NCBI RefSeq assembly: GCF_002934325.1
Contig: NZ_PTIV01000003.1
Coordinates: 1-64,000 of the forward strand
Source of the DNA: Marinobacter persicus
GTDB lineage: Bacteria; Pseudomonadota; Gammaproteobacteria; Pseudomonadales; Oleiphilaceae
Length of the DNA stretch: 64,000 nt
Direction: 5' to 3'
Below, piece by piece: positions 35,772 through 45,300 of this stretch. The notes under the pieces were generated by a model that saw nothing but the letters and a program-made list of their open reading frames with translations, was not told the origin of the DNA and made no database searches. Made by a program: the position numbers and the translations under genes. Each line of letters opens with the position of its first letter. Positions within the stretch are counted from its first letter, which is position 1.

Positions 35772-37295
35772 ATGGTTATGAAAGCCTCCTTACAGCTCAA
35801 GATGGGCCAGAGCCTGACCATGACGCCCCAGTTGCAGCAGGCCATCCGGCTGCTGCAGCTTTCCACCCTTGATCTCCAGCAGGAAATCCAGCAGGCACTG
35901 GAATCAAACCCCATGCTGGAGACTTCCGAAGACGACGAGCAGAACGAAGCCGAGCAAAGCACCGAGGAAGCAAAAGACAGCAACGAGACTGCGGAAGAAA
36001 GCAGTCCCGAGCCCACCGCCGACTGGGATGAATCCGAGAACGGCCCCGACTGGTCCTCCGAGAACGACATCCCGGACAACATTCCCGACGACCTGCCCGT
36101 GGATACCGCCTGGGATGACATCTATCAGTCCGCACCGGCACCGGCCCCCAAGGCCGACGACGAAAACGATCACGATTTCGAAACCCGCAATTCGCCGGCC
36201 GAAACCCTGCAGGATCACCTGGAATGGCAGTTGAACCTGACCCCGCTGAGCGAGCGGGACCAGGCCATTGCCCACGCCCTGCTGGATGCGGTGGACGACC
36301 GTGGTTACCTCACGGCCACTGTGGAGGACATCCACGCCGGCCTGATGGACGATGCCGACGAAGACCCCCTGGAGCTGGACGAAGTCAAAACCGTTCTGCA
36401 CCGCCTGCAGCATTTTGATCCGCCCGGCGTATTTGCGGCGGATCTGCAGGAATGTCTGCTGATTCAGCTCAACCAGCTGCCACCCGATACCCCCTGGTTG
36501 CGCCAGGCGCGCCTGGTGGTCACCCAGTTCCTGCACTTGCTGGGCAACCGCGATTACGCCCAACTGCTGCGCCGCAGCCGGCTCAAGGAAGATCAGCTCA
36601 AGGAAGTCCTGTCACTGATTACCAGCCTGAACCCGCGCCCAGGCGACATGGTGGACCAGGCTGAGCCGGACTACGTGATTCCGGATGTCATCGTGCGCAA
36701 ACACGAAGGCCGCTGGCGCGTGGAACTGAACCCCGAAATTGCTCCGCGCATCCGAGTGAATGCCAGTTACGCTGGCCTGATTCGCCGAGCGGACAGCAGC
36801 GCCGACAACACCTACCTGCGCGACCAGCTGCAGGAAGCCAAGTGGTTCATCAAAAGCCTGCAGAGCCGCAATGAAACCCTGCTAAAAGTGGCGACCCGTA
36901 TTGTCGAGCACCAGCAGGAATTTCTGGAATACGGCGACGAGAAAATGAAGCCGCTGATTCTCTCGGACATTGCCCAGGCGGTGGAAATGCACGAATCCAC
37001 CATTTCCCGGGTGACCACCCAGAAGTACATGCACACGCCCCGGGGCATTTATGAGCTGAAGTACTTTTTCTCCAGCCATGTCTCCACGGCCGAAGGCGGG
37101 GAATGTTCCTCCACCGCCATTCGTGCGATGATCAAAAAGCTGATCGCGGAAGAAACACCGAAAAAACCGTTGAGCGACAGCAAGATTGCAGCCATGCTGA
37201 AAGAACAGGGAATCAACGTGGCGCGGCGTACCGTCGCCAAGTACCGGGAGGCCATGCACATCCCTCCCTCGAACGAACGCAAACGACTGGTTTAA
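35772..37295 (+). CDS. rpoN: RNA polymerase sigma-54 factor
   Basis: Sigma-54 directs enhancer-dependent transcription from -24/-12 promoters such as that of pilA. Of 507 residues, region I ([31 protein letters not shown]) binds activators. An acidic region II (about residues 50-130) follows, then the core-binding domain, an HTH ([20 protein letters not shown]) and the RpoN box [10 protein letters not shown] near the end. ATG 35772 or 35778 is possible. The 137-base gap after lptB may hold its promoter, but no clear boxes are visible. Confidence 0.96.
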   Translation: MVMKASLQLKMGQSLTMTPQLQQAIRLLQLSTLDLQQEIQQALESNPMLETSEDDEQNEAEQSTEEAKDSNETAEESSPEPTADWDESENGPDWSSENDIPDNIPDDLPVDTAWDDIYQSAPAPAPKADDENDHDFETRNSPAETLQDHLEWQLNLTPLSERDQAIAHALLDAVDDRGYLTATVEDIHAGLMDDADEDPLELDEVKTVLHRLQHFDPPGVFAADLQECLLIQLNQLPPDTPWLRQARLVVTQFLHLLGNRDYAQLLRRSRLKEDQLKEVLSLITSLNPRPGDMVDQAEPDYVIPDVIVRKHEGRWRVELNPEIAPRIRVNASYAGLIRRADSSADNTYLRDQLQEAKWFIKSLQSRNETLLKVATRIVEHQQEFLEYGDEKMKPLILSDIAQAVEMHESTISRVTTQKYMHTPRGIYELKYFFSSHVSTAEGGECSSTAIRAMIKKLIAEETPKKPLSDSKIAAMLKEQGINVARRTVAKYREAMHIPPSNERKRLV

Positions 37296-37297
37296 AC

Positions 37298-37330
37298 TTT
37301 TGCTGGCAAAATTGATCTGCCAGCGGCAAA
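37298..37330 (+). terminator. Hairpin between rpoN and hpf
   Basis: TTTGCTGGCA pairs with TGCCAGCGGCAAA with a small bulge and an 8-9 base loop. There is no T-tract after it, so a processing or attenuation role is as likely as termination. Confidence 0.35.
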
Positions 37331-37369
37331 CCGGTGTGAAAGCCGGCACAATGACAACAGGAGATGCCT

Positions 37370-37678
37370 ATGCAAATTAATATCTCAGGTCACCACGTGG
37401 ACCTGACTCCCGCACTGAAAGACTACGTGAACAGCAAATTCGAGAAGCTGGAGCGTCACTTCGACCACATCAGCAACTGCCAGGTTACCCTCGAAGTGGA
37501 AAAGGTGCGCCAGATTGCCGAAGCCACCCTGCACGTAGTGGGCGGCGAGGTTCATGCAAAGGCTGAAAGCGAGGATATGTACGCCGCGATTGACGGCCTG
37601 ATCGACAAGCTCGACCGTCAGATCCTCAAGCACAAGGAAAAGAATGTAGACCGGGCGCACGGTAACGGCAAGCACTGA
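37370..37678 (+). CDS. hpf: Ribosome hibernation-promoting factor HPF
   Basis: A 102-residue short-type HPF/YfiA protein that binds the 30S decoding region and promotes inactive 100S dimers. The fold is visible as MQINISGHHVDLTPALKDYVNSKFEKLERHFD and the later EDMYAAIDGLIDKLDRQILKHKEK. ATG 37370 is chosen over 37364 because AGGAG lies 7-8 bases before it. Confidence 0.93.
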   Translation: MQINISGHHVDLTPALKDYVNSKFEKLERHFDHISNCQVTLEVEKVRQIAEATLHVVGGEVHAKAESEDMYAAIDGLIDKLDRQILKHKEKNVDRAHGNGKH

Positions 37679-37715
37679 CCCCAGCGCTTGCCTACCGGCT
37701 GTTTCAATTGATCGA

Positions 37716-37750
37716 GCTGCGGCGGTGTGAACCAGCCGCAGCCTTTTTTT
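37716..37750 (+). terminator. Rho-independent terminator after hpf
   Basis: GCTGCGGC (37716-37723) pairs perfectly with GCCGCAGC (37735-37742) and is followed by CTTTTTTT. It lies just 22 bases before the ptsN start, so rpoN-hpf and ptsN-rapZ-ptsO may be expressed to different levels. Confidence 0.8.
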
Positions 37751-37771
37751 ATACGGAAGCGCAGTCGATCC

Positions 37772-38242
37772 ATGAGCGATACATCCCTGACCATCGACAA
37801 CATTCTGTCCTCCCAGCTGACCCTGTGCCAGGCACCGGCCTCCAGTAAGAAACGCGTTCTGGAGTTCATCGCCGAGCGCATTCACTACCAGGATGAAACC
37901 CTCAGTGAAAGCGATATCTTCAGCAACCTGGTCTCCCGGGAAAGGCTGGGCAGTACCGGTATCGGACAGGGCATCGCCATCCCCCACTGCCGCCTGGACG
38001 GTCTGGACCGGGTGATTGGCGTGCTGATGACGCTGCAGGAGCCGGTGGATTTTGATGCCATCGACAACCAGCCGGTAGACCTGGTGTTCGCCCTGGTGGT
38101 GCCCAAGGAAGCCACCAGCGCACACCTGGAATTGCTTAGCCAACTGGCGGAAAAGTTCAACGATGGCGCCTTCTGTCAGCGCCTGCGCCAGTGCACGGAT
38201 AGCGATTCGCTGTATCAGGGCATGCTGGCAGACAGCCAGTAA
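37772..38242 (+). CDS. ptsN: Nitrogen-regulatory EIIA protein PtsN
   Basis: The terminal phosphoacceptor of the nitrogen PTS, 156 residues. The phosphorylated His is in GIAIPHCRLDGLD (about residue 72). The rest of the EIIA-fructose fold follows (VDLVFALVVPKEATSAHLELLSQLAEKF). ATG 37772 gives the normal length; the longer frame begins in the terminator. In relatives it controls potassium transport and sigma-54-related functions. Confidence 0.94.
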   Translation: MSDTSLTIDNILSSQLTLCQAPASSKKRVLEFIAERIHYQDETLSESDIFSNLVSRERLGSTGIGQGIAIPHCRLDGLDRVIGVLMTLQEPVDFDAIDNQPVDLVFALVVPKEATSAHLELLSQLAEKFNDGAFCQRLRQCTDSDSLYQGMLADSQ

Positions 38243-38278
38243 CCGGCACCACATTCGCATCACCAGAGAGACGGTAAG

Positions 38279-39163
38279 ATGAAGCTGATCATCGTCAGCG
38301 GCAGATCCGGGTCCGGCAAGAGTACGGCGCTGCATGTACTGGAAGACCTGGGTTTTTACTGCATCGACAACCTGCCCATCGGGCTCCTGCTGCCCCTGGC
38401 CCGGGAGGCCGCCACGCAGGATTCACCCGGCCGCCTGAAACGCATGGCCGTGAGCATTGATGCCCGCAATCTCTCCGGCGAACTGGCCAACTTCGAGCGC
38501 ATCTACAACCAGCTTCGGGATATTGGCGTGTCGGTGGATATTGTCTACCTGGATGCCGCCGAGAAATCCCTGCTCCAACGCTTTCACGCCACTCGTCGCA
38601 AGCACCCCCTGAGTGACGAAAACACCTCCCTGCGCGAAGCCATTGAAAGCGAAAGAGCCCTTCTGGAGCCGTTATCGAAGCTCGCCGATCTTTATATCAA
38701 CACCACCGGCCTGTCCATGTACGAACTGCGCGACATGGTCAAACAGCGGGTGGTGGGCCGCAAGGACCAGGAACTGGCGCTACTGTTCCAGTCGTTCGGG
38801 TACAAGCACGGCGTGCCCATGGATTCAGACTACGTCTTTGACGTGCGTTGTCTGCCCAATCCTTACTGGGACCACAATCTCCGTCAGTTTATCGGGACCG
38901 ACCAGCCGGTCATCGATTTCCTGGAACGAGAGCCGGTGACCCGCCAGATGCTGGATGACCTGAGCCACCTGCTGGAAACCTGGCTCCCCGCCTTTGCCGC
39001 CAGCAACCGCAGCTACATGACGATCTCCATCGGCTGCACCGGCGGCCAGCACCGCTCCGTGTACATGTGCGAGCAGCTGGGCAAGCATTTCCGGGAACAC
39101 TATCGCAACGTGCAGGTTCGTCACACCGAACTGCCTCACCTTCAGGCTCGTGGAGAAATCTGA
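38279..39163 (+). CDS. rapZ: RNase adapter / nucleotide-binding protein RapZ
   Basis: A 294-residue protein. In enterics RapZ delivers the GlmZ sRNA to RNase E and thereby adjusts GlmS. The N-terminal half has Walker A SGRSGSGKST and a VYLDA Walker B. The C-terminal half has the family motifs FDVRCLPNPYW and ISIGCTGGQHRSVYMCE with the basic C-terminal KH-like end. ptsO begins 6 bases after its stop. Confidence 0.94.
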   Translation: MKLIIVSGRSGSGKSTALHVLEDLGFYCIDNLPIGLLLPLAREAATQDSPGRLKRMAVSIDARNLSGELANFERIYNQLRDIGVSVDIVYLDAAEKSLLQRFHATRRKHPLSDENTSLREAIESERALLEPLSKLADLYINTTGLSMYELRDMVKQRVVGRKDQELALLFQSFGYKHGVPMDSDYVFDVRCLPNPYWDHNLRQFIGTDQPVIDFLEREPVTRQMLDDLSHLLETWLPAFAASNRSYMTISIGCTGGQHRSVYMCEQLGKHFREHYRNVQVRHTELPHLQARGEI

Positions 39164-39169
39164 ACCATC

Positions 39170-39439
39170 ATGCTCTGTCGTCCGGTTACGATCATCAACA
39201 AACTGGGCCTGCACGCCCGCGCCACTGCCAAACTGGTGGCTACCGCCTCAGAGTTCGACAGCTCGGTCCAGCTACGCGGCAAGGGCCGGGAAGTCGATGC
39301 CAAAAACATCATGCAAGTCATGATGCTGGCCGCCAGTCAGGGCACGGAAGTGGAACTGGTGGCCGATGGCCCCGATGAGGAAGAAGCCATTGATGCACTG
39401 GTTGCACTGATCGACGATTACTTTGGTGAAGGTGAATAA
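39170..39439 (+). CDS. ptsO: Nitrogen PTS phosphocarrier protein NPr
   Basis: An 89-residue HPr-family protein that passes phosphate from EI-Ntr to PtsN. The active His lies in NKLGLHARATAKLV (about residue 16). The position equivalent to HPr Ser46 reads AKNIMQVMML, without a serine, so HprK-type control is not expected. ptsP is not in the window. Confidence 0.94.
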   Translation: MLCRPVTIINKLGLHARATAKLVATASEFDSSVQLRGKGREVDAKNIMQVMMLAASQGTEVELVADGPDEEEAIDALVALIDDYFGEGE

Positions 39440-39485
39440 CAGCATTCACCTACAACCCTCTCTAACCTGCAAGACCTAACTCCGC

Positions 39486-39491
39486 TATAAT
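39486..39491 (+). promoter_or_regulatory. Possible -10 element of mgtE
   Basis: A perfect TATAAT 31 bases before the mgtE ATG. No matching -35 and no recognisable Mg2+-sensing leader are visible. Confidence 0.35.
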
Positions 39492-39521
39492 GCAGGCGTT
39501 TTCTGATCGCAGGTAGTTTCC

Positions 39522-40883
39522 ATGACCGATATTCTGGAAAAAAGTCAGGCCCGCCAACGGTTGCGCTCTCTGGGCGAAGCCCTGGACAGTGGTGCGCTCA
39601 AGCAAGTCTCCCGTATTCTCAACGGCGGCCTGAGTCCCAGCGATATCGCTCACCTGCTGGAATCCTCCCCACCACGCCAGCGGGCCCTGCTCTGGAACCT
39701 GGTCGAGAAAGACCTTGAGGGTGAAGTCCTCCAGTACCTGAACGACGATATCCGGGCGTATTTCCTGAGCCAGCTGAACGTCCAGGAACTGGCGGACATC
39801 ATCGAGGATTTCGAGTCGGACGATCTGGCCGACTTGCTGCAGCAGCTGCCGGACACGGTGATCCAGGAAGTCCTGGACACCATGGACGAGCAGGACCGCC
39901 TGCGGGTGGAGGAAGTGCTCTCCTACCCGGAGGACACCGCCGGCGGTCTGATGAACACGGACACCATCACGGTGCGCCCGGACATCAGCGTGGATGTTGT
40001 CTTGCGTTACCTGCGCCGGCACCGGAACCTGCCGCCCATGACCGACAGCCTGATTGTCGTAAGCCGGCGGGATGATTTTATCGGCGTGCTGCCCATTACC
40101 CGCATCCTGGTGTCCAATCCGGCGGCGACGGTCCGGGAAGTGATGGACACCGAGGTGGAACCGATTCCGGTCACCATGTCCGACACGCAGGTGGCCACCC
40201 TGTTCGAACGTTACGACCTGATTTCGTCACCGGTGGTGGACGACACCGGCCGGCTGCTTGGCCGCATCACCATCGATGACGTGGTTGACGTTATCCGGGA
40301 AGACGCCGATCACTCTTTGATGAGCATGGCCGGTCTGGATGAAGACGAAGACACCTTCGCCCCGGTCTGGAAAACGACACGCCGCCGTGCTGTCTGGCTG
40401 GGCATCAACCTGATCACCGCATTTATCGCCTCGGCCGTTATCGGCCTGTTTGAAGATACCATCAGCAAGGTGGTGGCCCTGGCGGTGCTTATGCCGATCG
40501 TCGCCAGCATGGGTGGCATTGCCGGCAGTCAAACCCTGACCCTGGTGATACGGGGCATGGCCGTGGGGCAAATCAGCAGTGCCAACGTGGGCTGGCTGCT
40601 GAACCGCGAATTTGTAGTAGGCGCACTGAACGGACTGTTCTGGGCCCTGGTAGTTGCTACGGCGGCAGCGGCCTGGTTTCAGGACCTGATGATCGGCGCT
40701 ATTATTGCCGCCGCGTTGGTGATCAACCTGGTGGCGGCAGCGTTTGTGGGTACCATGCTGCCGCTGTTCCTGAAATCACGAAACATTGATCCAGCCCTGG
40801 CGGGCAGTGTCATCCTGACCACCGTCACCGATGTGGTGGGCTTTATGGCCTTCCTAGGGCTGGCCACTCTTATTTACGCCTGA
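39522..40883 (+). CDS. mgtE: Magnesium transporter MgtE
   Basis: A 453-residue Mg2+ channel of the MgtE family. An N-terminal superhelical domain (to about residue 130, LADIIEDFESDDLADLLQQLP) and two CBS domains (EVLSYPEDTAGGLMNTDTITVRP to DHSLMSMAGL) gate a C-terminal pore with five membrane segments. The pore-lining motif is seen as LMPIVASMGGIAGSQTLTLVIRG. No partner genes are adjacent except yjgA. Confidence 0.95.
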   Translation: MTDILEKSQARQRLRSLGEALDSGALKQVSRILNGGLSPSDIAHLLESSPPRQRALLWNLVEKDLEGEVLQYLNDDIRAYFLSQLNVQELADIIEDFESDDLADLLQQLPDTVIQEVLDTMDEQDRLRVEEVLSYPEDTAGGLMNTDTITVRPDISVDVVLRYLRRHRNLPPMTDSLIVVSRRDDFIGVLPITRILVSNPAATVREVMDTEVEPIPVTMSDTQVATLFERYDLISSPVVDDTGRLLGRITIDDVVDVIREDADHSLMSMAGLDEDEDTFAPVWKTTRRRAVWLGINLITAFIASAVIGLFEDTISKVVALAVLMPIVASMGGIAGSQTLTLVIRGMAVGQISSANVGWLLNREFVVGALNGLFWALVVATAAAAWFQDLMIGAIIAAALVINLVAAAFVGTMLPLFLKSRNIDPALAGSVILTTVTDVVGFMAFLGLATLIYA

Positions 40884-40891
40884 GACTGATT

Positions 40892-41416
40892 ATGACGGAT
40901 TACCCGGACGACGAACTGCACGAAGACCTTGGCCCCAGCAAGTCACAGATCAAGCGTGAAATGCAGGCTTTGCAGGCTGTTGGCAAGCGCATGCTGGATC
41001 TGAGCGACGAACAGCTCGATGCCCTGCCCATTAGCGACACCCTGCGGGCGGCAATTGTCGAATCAAGGCGCATTCGCAAGCATGAGGCCCGACGCCGGCA
41101 CCTGCATTACATCGGCAAGGTCCTGCGCAGCGAGGACGACCCGGAGGCCATTGAACGGGGGCTGAATGCCTTTGTTGCCGGTAGCGAGGAGCATACCCGC
41201 CGGCATCATCTGGCCGAGCGTTGGCGCGACCGGATGATTGCCGAGGGCGACACGGTGGTGGCGGATTTTATTGAATACTGCCCGATGGCCGATGTGCAGC
41301 ACCTGCGCAACCTGGTGCGCAATGCCCGCAAGGAAGCGGAAAAGCAGAAGAACACCGGCCAGAGCAAGAAACTGTTCCGCGCCCTGCGGGAATGGATTGA
41401 TGAGGCGGAGCAGTAG
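40892..41416 (+). CDS. darP: Ribosome-associated protein DarP (YjgA)
   Basis: A 174-residue member of DUF615, a factor for late 50S subunit assembly in E. coli. Highly charged helical sequence with the family features SKSQIKREMQALQ, LDALPISDTLRAAI and the basic C-terminal half (LRNLVRNARKEAEKQK). It begins 8 bases after mgtE. Confidence 0.92.
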   Translation: MTDYPDDELHEDLGPSKSQIKREMQALQAVGKRMLDLSDEQLDALPISDTLRAAIVESRRIRKHEARRRHLHYIGKVLRSEDDPEAIERGLNAFVAGSEEHTRRHHLAERWRDRMIAEGDTVVADFIEYCPMADVQHLRNLVRNARKEAEKQKNTGQSKKLFRALREWIDEAEQ

Positions 41417-41459
41417 TACTTGGTGCTACGAGCCAGCGGGGAGGCCTCTCTTAACCTTG

Positions 41460-42287
41460 TTAGCGTAAACGCCGGTGCTGCCACACCGGCATGCTCTCCC
41501 GAATCTTCTTGAGTCGCTCCGGGTCCAGATCGGCGATGACCACGCCCGGGCCCTGGTCGATTTCATCCAGCACCTTGCCCCAGGGATCACACACCAGACT
41601 GTGGCCGTAGGTTTTCCGGCGGCTACTGTTCTGGCCGCCCTGCCCCGGCGCCACGACCCAGACCTGATTCTCGATGGCCCGGGCACGGATCAGCGCGTGC
41701 CAGTGGGCATCGCCGGTCTGCCAGGTGAAAGCACTGGGCAGACACACCCATTCCGCGCCCTTCTCACGCAGCGCCCGGAACAGTTCCGGGAAGCGCAGGT
41801 CATAGCATACCGCCATACCCAGGCGACCGGCCGGCGTGTCCACCACAATCACCTCGTCCCCGGGCTCAAAGGTATCAGATTCACGGTACTGGCCGTGGGA
41901 ATCCTCTACCATGGCATCAAACAGGTGGATCTTGTCGTAACGGGCGACTTCTTCGCCCTGATCGTTGTACAGGATGCAGGCAGCCCGTACGCGACCATCA
42001 ACTTTGGAACCATCCTGGCGGGTGGCCATTGGGAGGGAGCCGCCGACAATCCACAGCCCCAGCTTTTTCGCCTGCTCCGAGAGAAACTTCCGGATCACCG
42101 GCTCATCGCCGGATTCCCTCGGGCCGTTTTCCAGCATCTGGCCAGTGGCCATCACGGCAAAGTTTTCCGGCAACACCGCCACTTTTGCCCCCTTGTCGGC
42201 CGCTTCCTTCAGAAGCCGGCCGGCTTCTTCGATATTGCCATCGATATCCGGGGTGCTGACCATTTGCACTGCTGCAACCTGTGTCAT
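41460..42287 (-). CDS. Carbon-nitrogen hydrolase (Nit2 / deaminated-glutathione amidase-like)
   Basis: A 275-residue nitrilase-superfamily amidase. The catalytic triad is visible: Glu in VAVLPENFAVM, Lys in YDKIHLFD, Cys in GMAVCYDLRFPELFR. A second Glu region and WHALIRARAIENQVWVVAPGQGG are typical of Nit1/Nit2-like enzymes that remove amides from damaged metabolites. It lies 14 bases after yhdP on the same strand, a neighbourhood also known in Pseudomonas. Confidence 0.9.
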   Translation of the reverse strand: MTQVAAVQMVSTPDIDGNIEEAGRLLKEAADKGAKVAVLPENFAVMATGQMLENGPRESGDEPVIRKFLSEQAKKLGLWIVGGSLPMATRQDGSKVDGRVRAACILYNDQGEEVARYDKIHLFDAMVEDSHGQYRESDTFEPGDEVIVVDTPAGRLGMAVCYDLRFPELFRALREKGAEWVCLPSAFTWQTGDAHWHALIRARAIENQVWVVAPGQGGQNSSRRKTYGHSLVCDPWGKVLDEIDQGPGVVIADLDPERLKKIRESMPVWQHRRLR

Positions 42288-42301
42288 TCGGGACTCCTTT
42301 T

Positions 42302-45300
42302 CTATTCGGTGTCAAAGACGCCGCGAAGATCCACCTGCGGGTCACTCCAGCTTCCGGTGACGTCGTAGGTGGCACTTGTGAGTCGGCTCAAGGGGTCGCC
42401 CAATAGCTTGTCCAGTACAAACAGGGCGCCACCAATGGGAGCACCTGCCCCCAACAGCACGGCTGCCAGCGGCAGGTTCTGGGTCACCGGCAACACCACC
42501 ACCAGACGCATGTCCAGGGTTTCCTGGGCGATATCCGTGGTGCCACTCAGCTTAAAGGCACCGGATGGTCCCGCCAACTGTAATTCAGGGTCCAGGGTCA
42601 CCATCCCGTCCACAATGCGGGCCTTGCCGGAAATGGCATCAAAGGCCACGCCCGCCTCGTACAGGTCCGAGAAATCGAGCTTCAACCGGCGCCACAGGGT
42701 ATCGGTGTTAAGCAGGTTGAACACCCGGAACAGCTGAGCCGAGCCACTTTCCTGCAGAATAACACCATCATCCAGCCGCCCGCGAATATGGCCATTCAGC
42801 CGACTTGCCTTAATGTCGTCCGGACTCCCGGGCCAGCTCAGGTCCAGCTCAACGTTGGTTTCTTTGTTGTTCAGGGGAATGGAACCGCCGGACAGTGCTT
42901 CCAGATCCCGCAGGGAGCCACCGGTCAAGGCGCCCTGAAATCGACTGGTCTCCTGGCCATTGACGATCGACCATAGCAAATCACCTTCCAGCCGCAGGGA
43001 ACCTAACTGCCCAACCACCTGTTGCACATCCAGCTTGCCCGGCTGCGGACGCAGCTTGAAATCCCAACTGCCGGCCTCCTCACTGCCCAGCACCAGACGG
43101 CCGATGGTGACGTTTACATCAGGCCATTCCCCCATCTCGAGTGCGCGGAAGGCTTCCAGTTGCTCTTCCAAAGTCAGAAACTCGGTGTCTGATGCTGCCG
43201 TTGCCTGCCCCTCCCTATCCAGGCGAAGGGTTTGGAGGTCCGCTTCCACAAGACCACCATCCAGCGGCAACACAAAACGGCCGGCGGCCCGCTCGGAATC
43301 GGTGTGCACGACCCAGTGGTTGCCCATGTCCAGGGCGTTGATGGTGATCTGATCCAGCTTGTGGCCACCCAGCATTAGCCAGGGGAACACCAGGTCGAAC
43401 CCGGAGTCTTTCCATTGCAGCTCAAACTCGAGCCGGTCCTGCCACTGCCCCGATACATTGATTCCTTCCTGAGCAAAAGGATCAATCCTTGCCGTCATGG
43501 GCGTGGCCGCACTGGCCGGTTTTGCCAGTGGTGATGGCCAGTCAACGCTCAGGCCCGCAAGATCCGATGTCAGCGCCACCGTTGGTGCCTCGGCACCATC
43601 AATCATCAGCTTCGCTTCATAATCCAGTGTGCCGGCAAGCCCCAGGGAGGTGCCTTTGGGCAACCCCATTTGCTGGAGGAATTCCGGCATGGGCAGACGC
43701 CCGGTCTGGCGAATCCGCAACGCCTTTTGATTGTTCGTGGTGGTCAGGTGCACGGCCACCGGTTGATCAAAGAAGTCAGCCCGTACCGCCCCGCCGGAGA
43801 ATCCGTTTTCCGTGTGATACGTCAGGTCACCCCGGACGTTTTGCCAGCTTACGCCGGCCTCAGGCAGTGAAAACTGACCGTTGTCTGTTTGAACCCGGGC
43901 CTGGACAACCGGCTGGGGGCTTTCTGTCATCGGCAATTCCAGCCCGAGATCCAGGCGGAAGTTGCCGGCGTACCCGGCGCTGCGTAACAGCTCGCCCGAC
44001 CAGTCTCCCAGGGGCGTATTGGTCAGCCACCAGGAAACGTCTCCCCCGGTGACCTGCGGCGACACATTCACCTGCAACCACGGGGCTGCCGCGGCGTCTC
44101 CCGGGTGCAGACGGGCAACCGCACCGGCGGCATCCAGACCACCACTTACACCGTTGTTCAGGGTGATCAGGGCCTGGTTATTGTGAACCTCAACGCGCCC
44201 GGCCGCGTCGGTGACGGGCGGCCATGCCGGATCATAACGCACGTCGCCCTGCTCGAACTCATACCACATGGAGGAGGTGAAAGAGCCCCGCGGGGCGTTA
44301 CGGTCAATACGACCGTGACCGTAATAGGCTCCTGCGGTAATGCGCCCACCGTTGATGGCTTCTGTCAGCCACCGGTAAAGCCCCTCGTTAACCAGGTGCA
44401 CGGGCACGAACTCACCAATGCGGCTGGCATCGGCGTTTTCAACACCCACACGCAGACCGAGGTTATCCTCACCCTCACGATCCAGGCGCAGGTCAAAGGC
44501 GCCCGTGAAATGGGTGTCCTGCTCATAGCGGGCTTTCAGGTCGTCGGCATAAACCCGGGTGATCGGGCCATTCAAAGCCCAGGACACCCGGCCCGACAGC
44601 GTTTGAATGGTCCAGGCACCGGCAAACAACTCGGGGAAACCGACGGTCACGGGCTGCTGGTTATCCAGCTGGATAAAGCCTCCGTTAGCATCCAGTTGAA
44701 GCTGGCCCTCAACCCCACTGGCTCCGGGTGCGCCATGCCAGGCCCGTACACCGCCATCCCGTACATGCGCAGAGAGGCGGAATTCCGCCAGTTGCTCCGG
44801 TAAAAGCAGGAAAAAATCATCGAGATACCCCGAAGGACGGTAGTTCTCAAGGGCTTCCGTCGCCTGCGTTGGGAGTAACGGCAAAGCCTGGAGCAGGCCG
44901 AGAACCGGGTCCAGAGGAAGCTCGTCCGCGGCCAGCGCCAAACCATTGCCCTGATGCTGAAGACGGACACTGAAGGGTTCTACACTCGATTCCTGCCATT
45001 GCCATTGCAGCTGACTAAGCACCAGAGCGTCATCCGGCCGCCAGCCAAAGCGAGCCTGAATGTTCTCCAGCGGCGCCAGGGATTGCTGCGCCGCCCCCAG
45101 TTGCAGGTACGGGGTCGAGACACTGCCCTGGATTTCCGCCAGTTGGCCCTGATCAAAGGTCAGCCAGGCCTGACCGCCCAGATCGATGCCCTCCACGCGG
45201 ATGTCTCGCCAACTGAGGTCGGCAATCAGGTCATCAAACAACCGGCCGGAAGCCACGTCCACATAAAGCTGGCCGGTGAAGTCTCCCCGGAAAAAGTGCT

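Noticed and set aside
39440-39521. Mg2+-sensing riboswitch upstream of mgtE
   Set aside because: The gap is only 82 bases and shows no M-box or ykoK-like structure.
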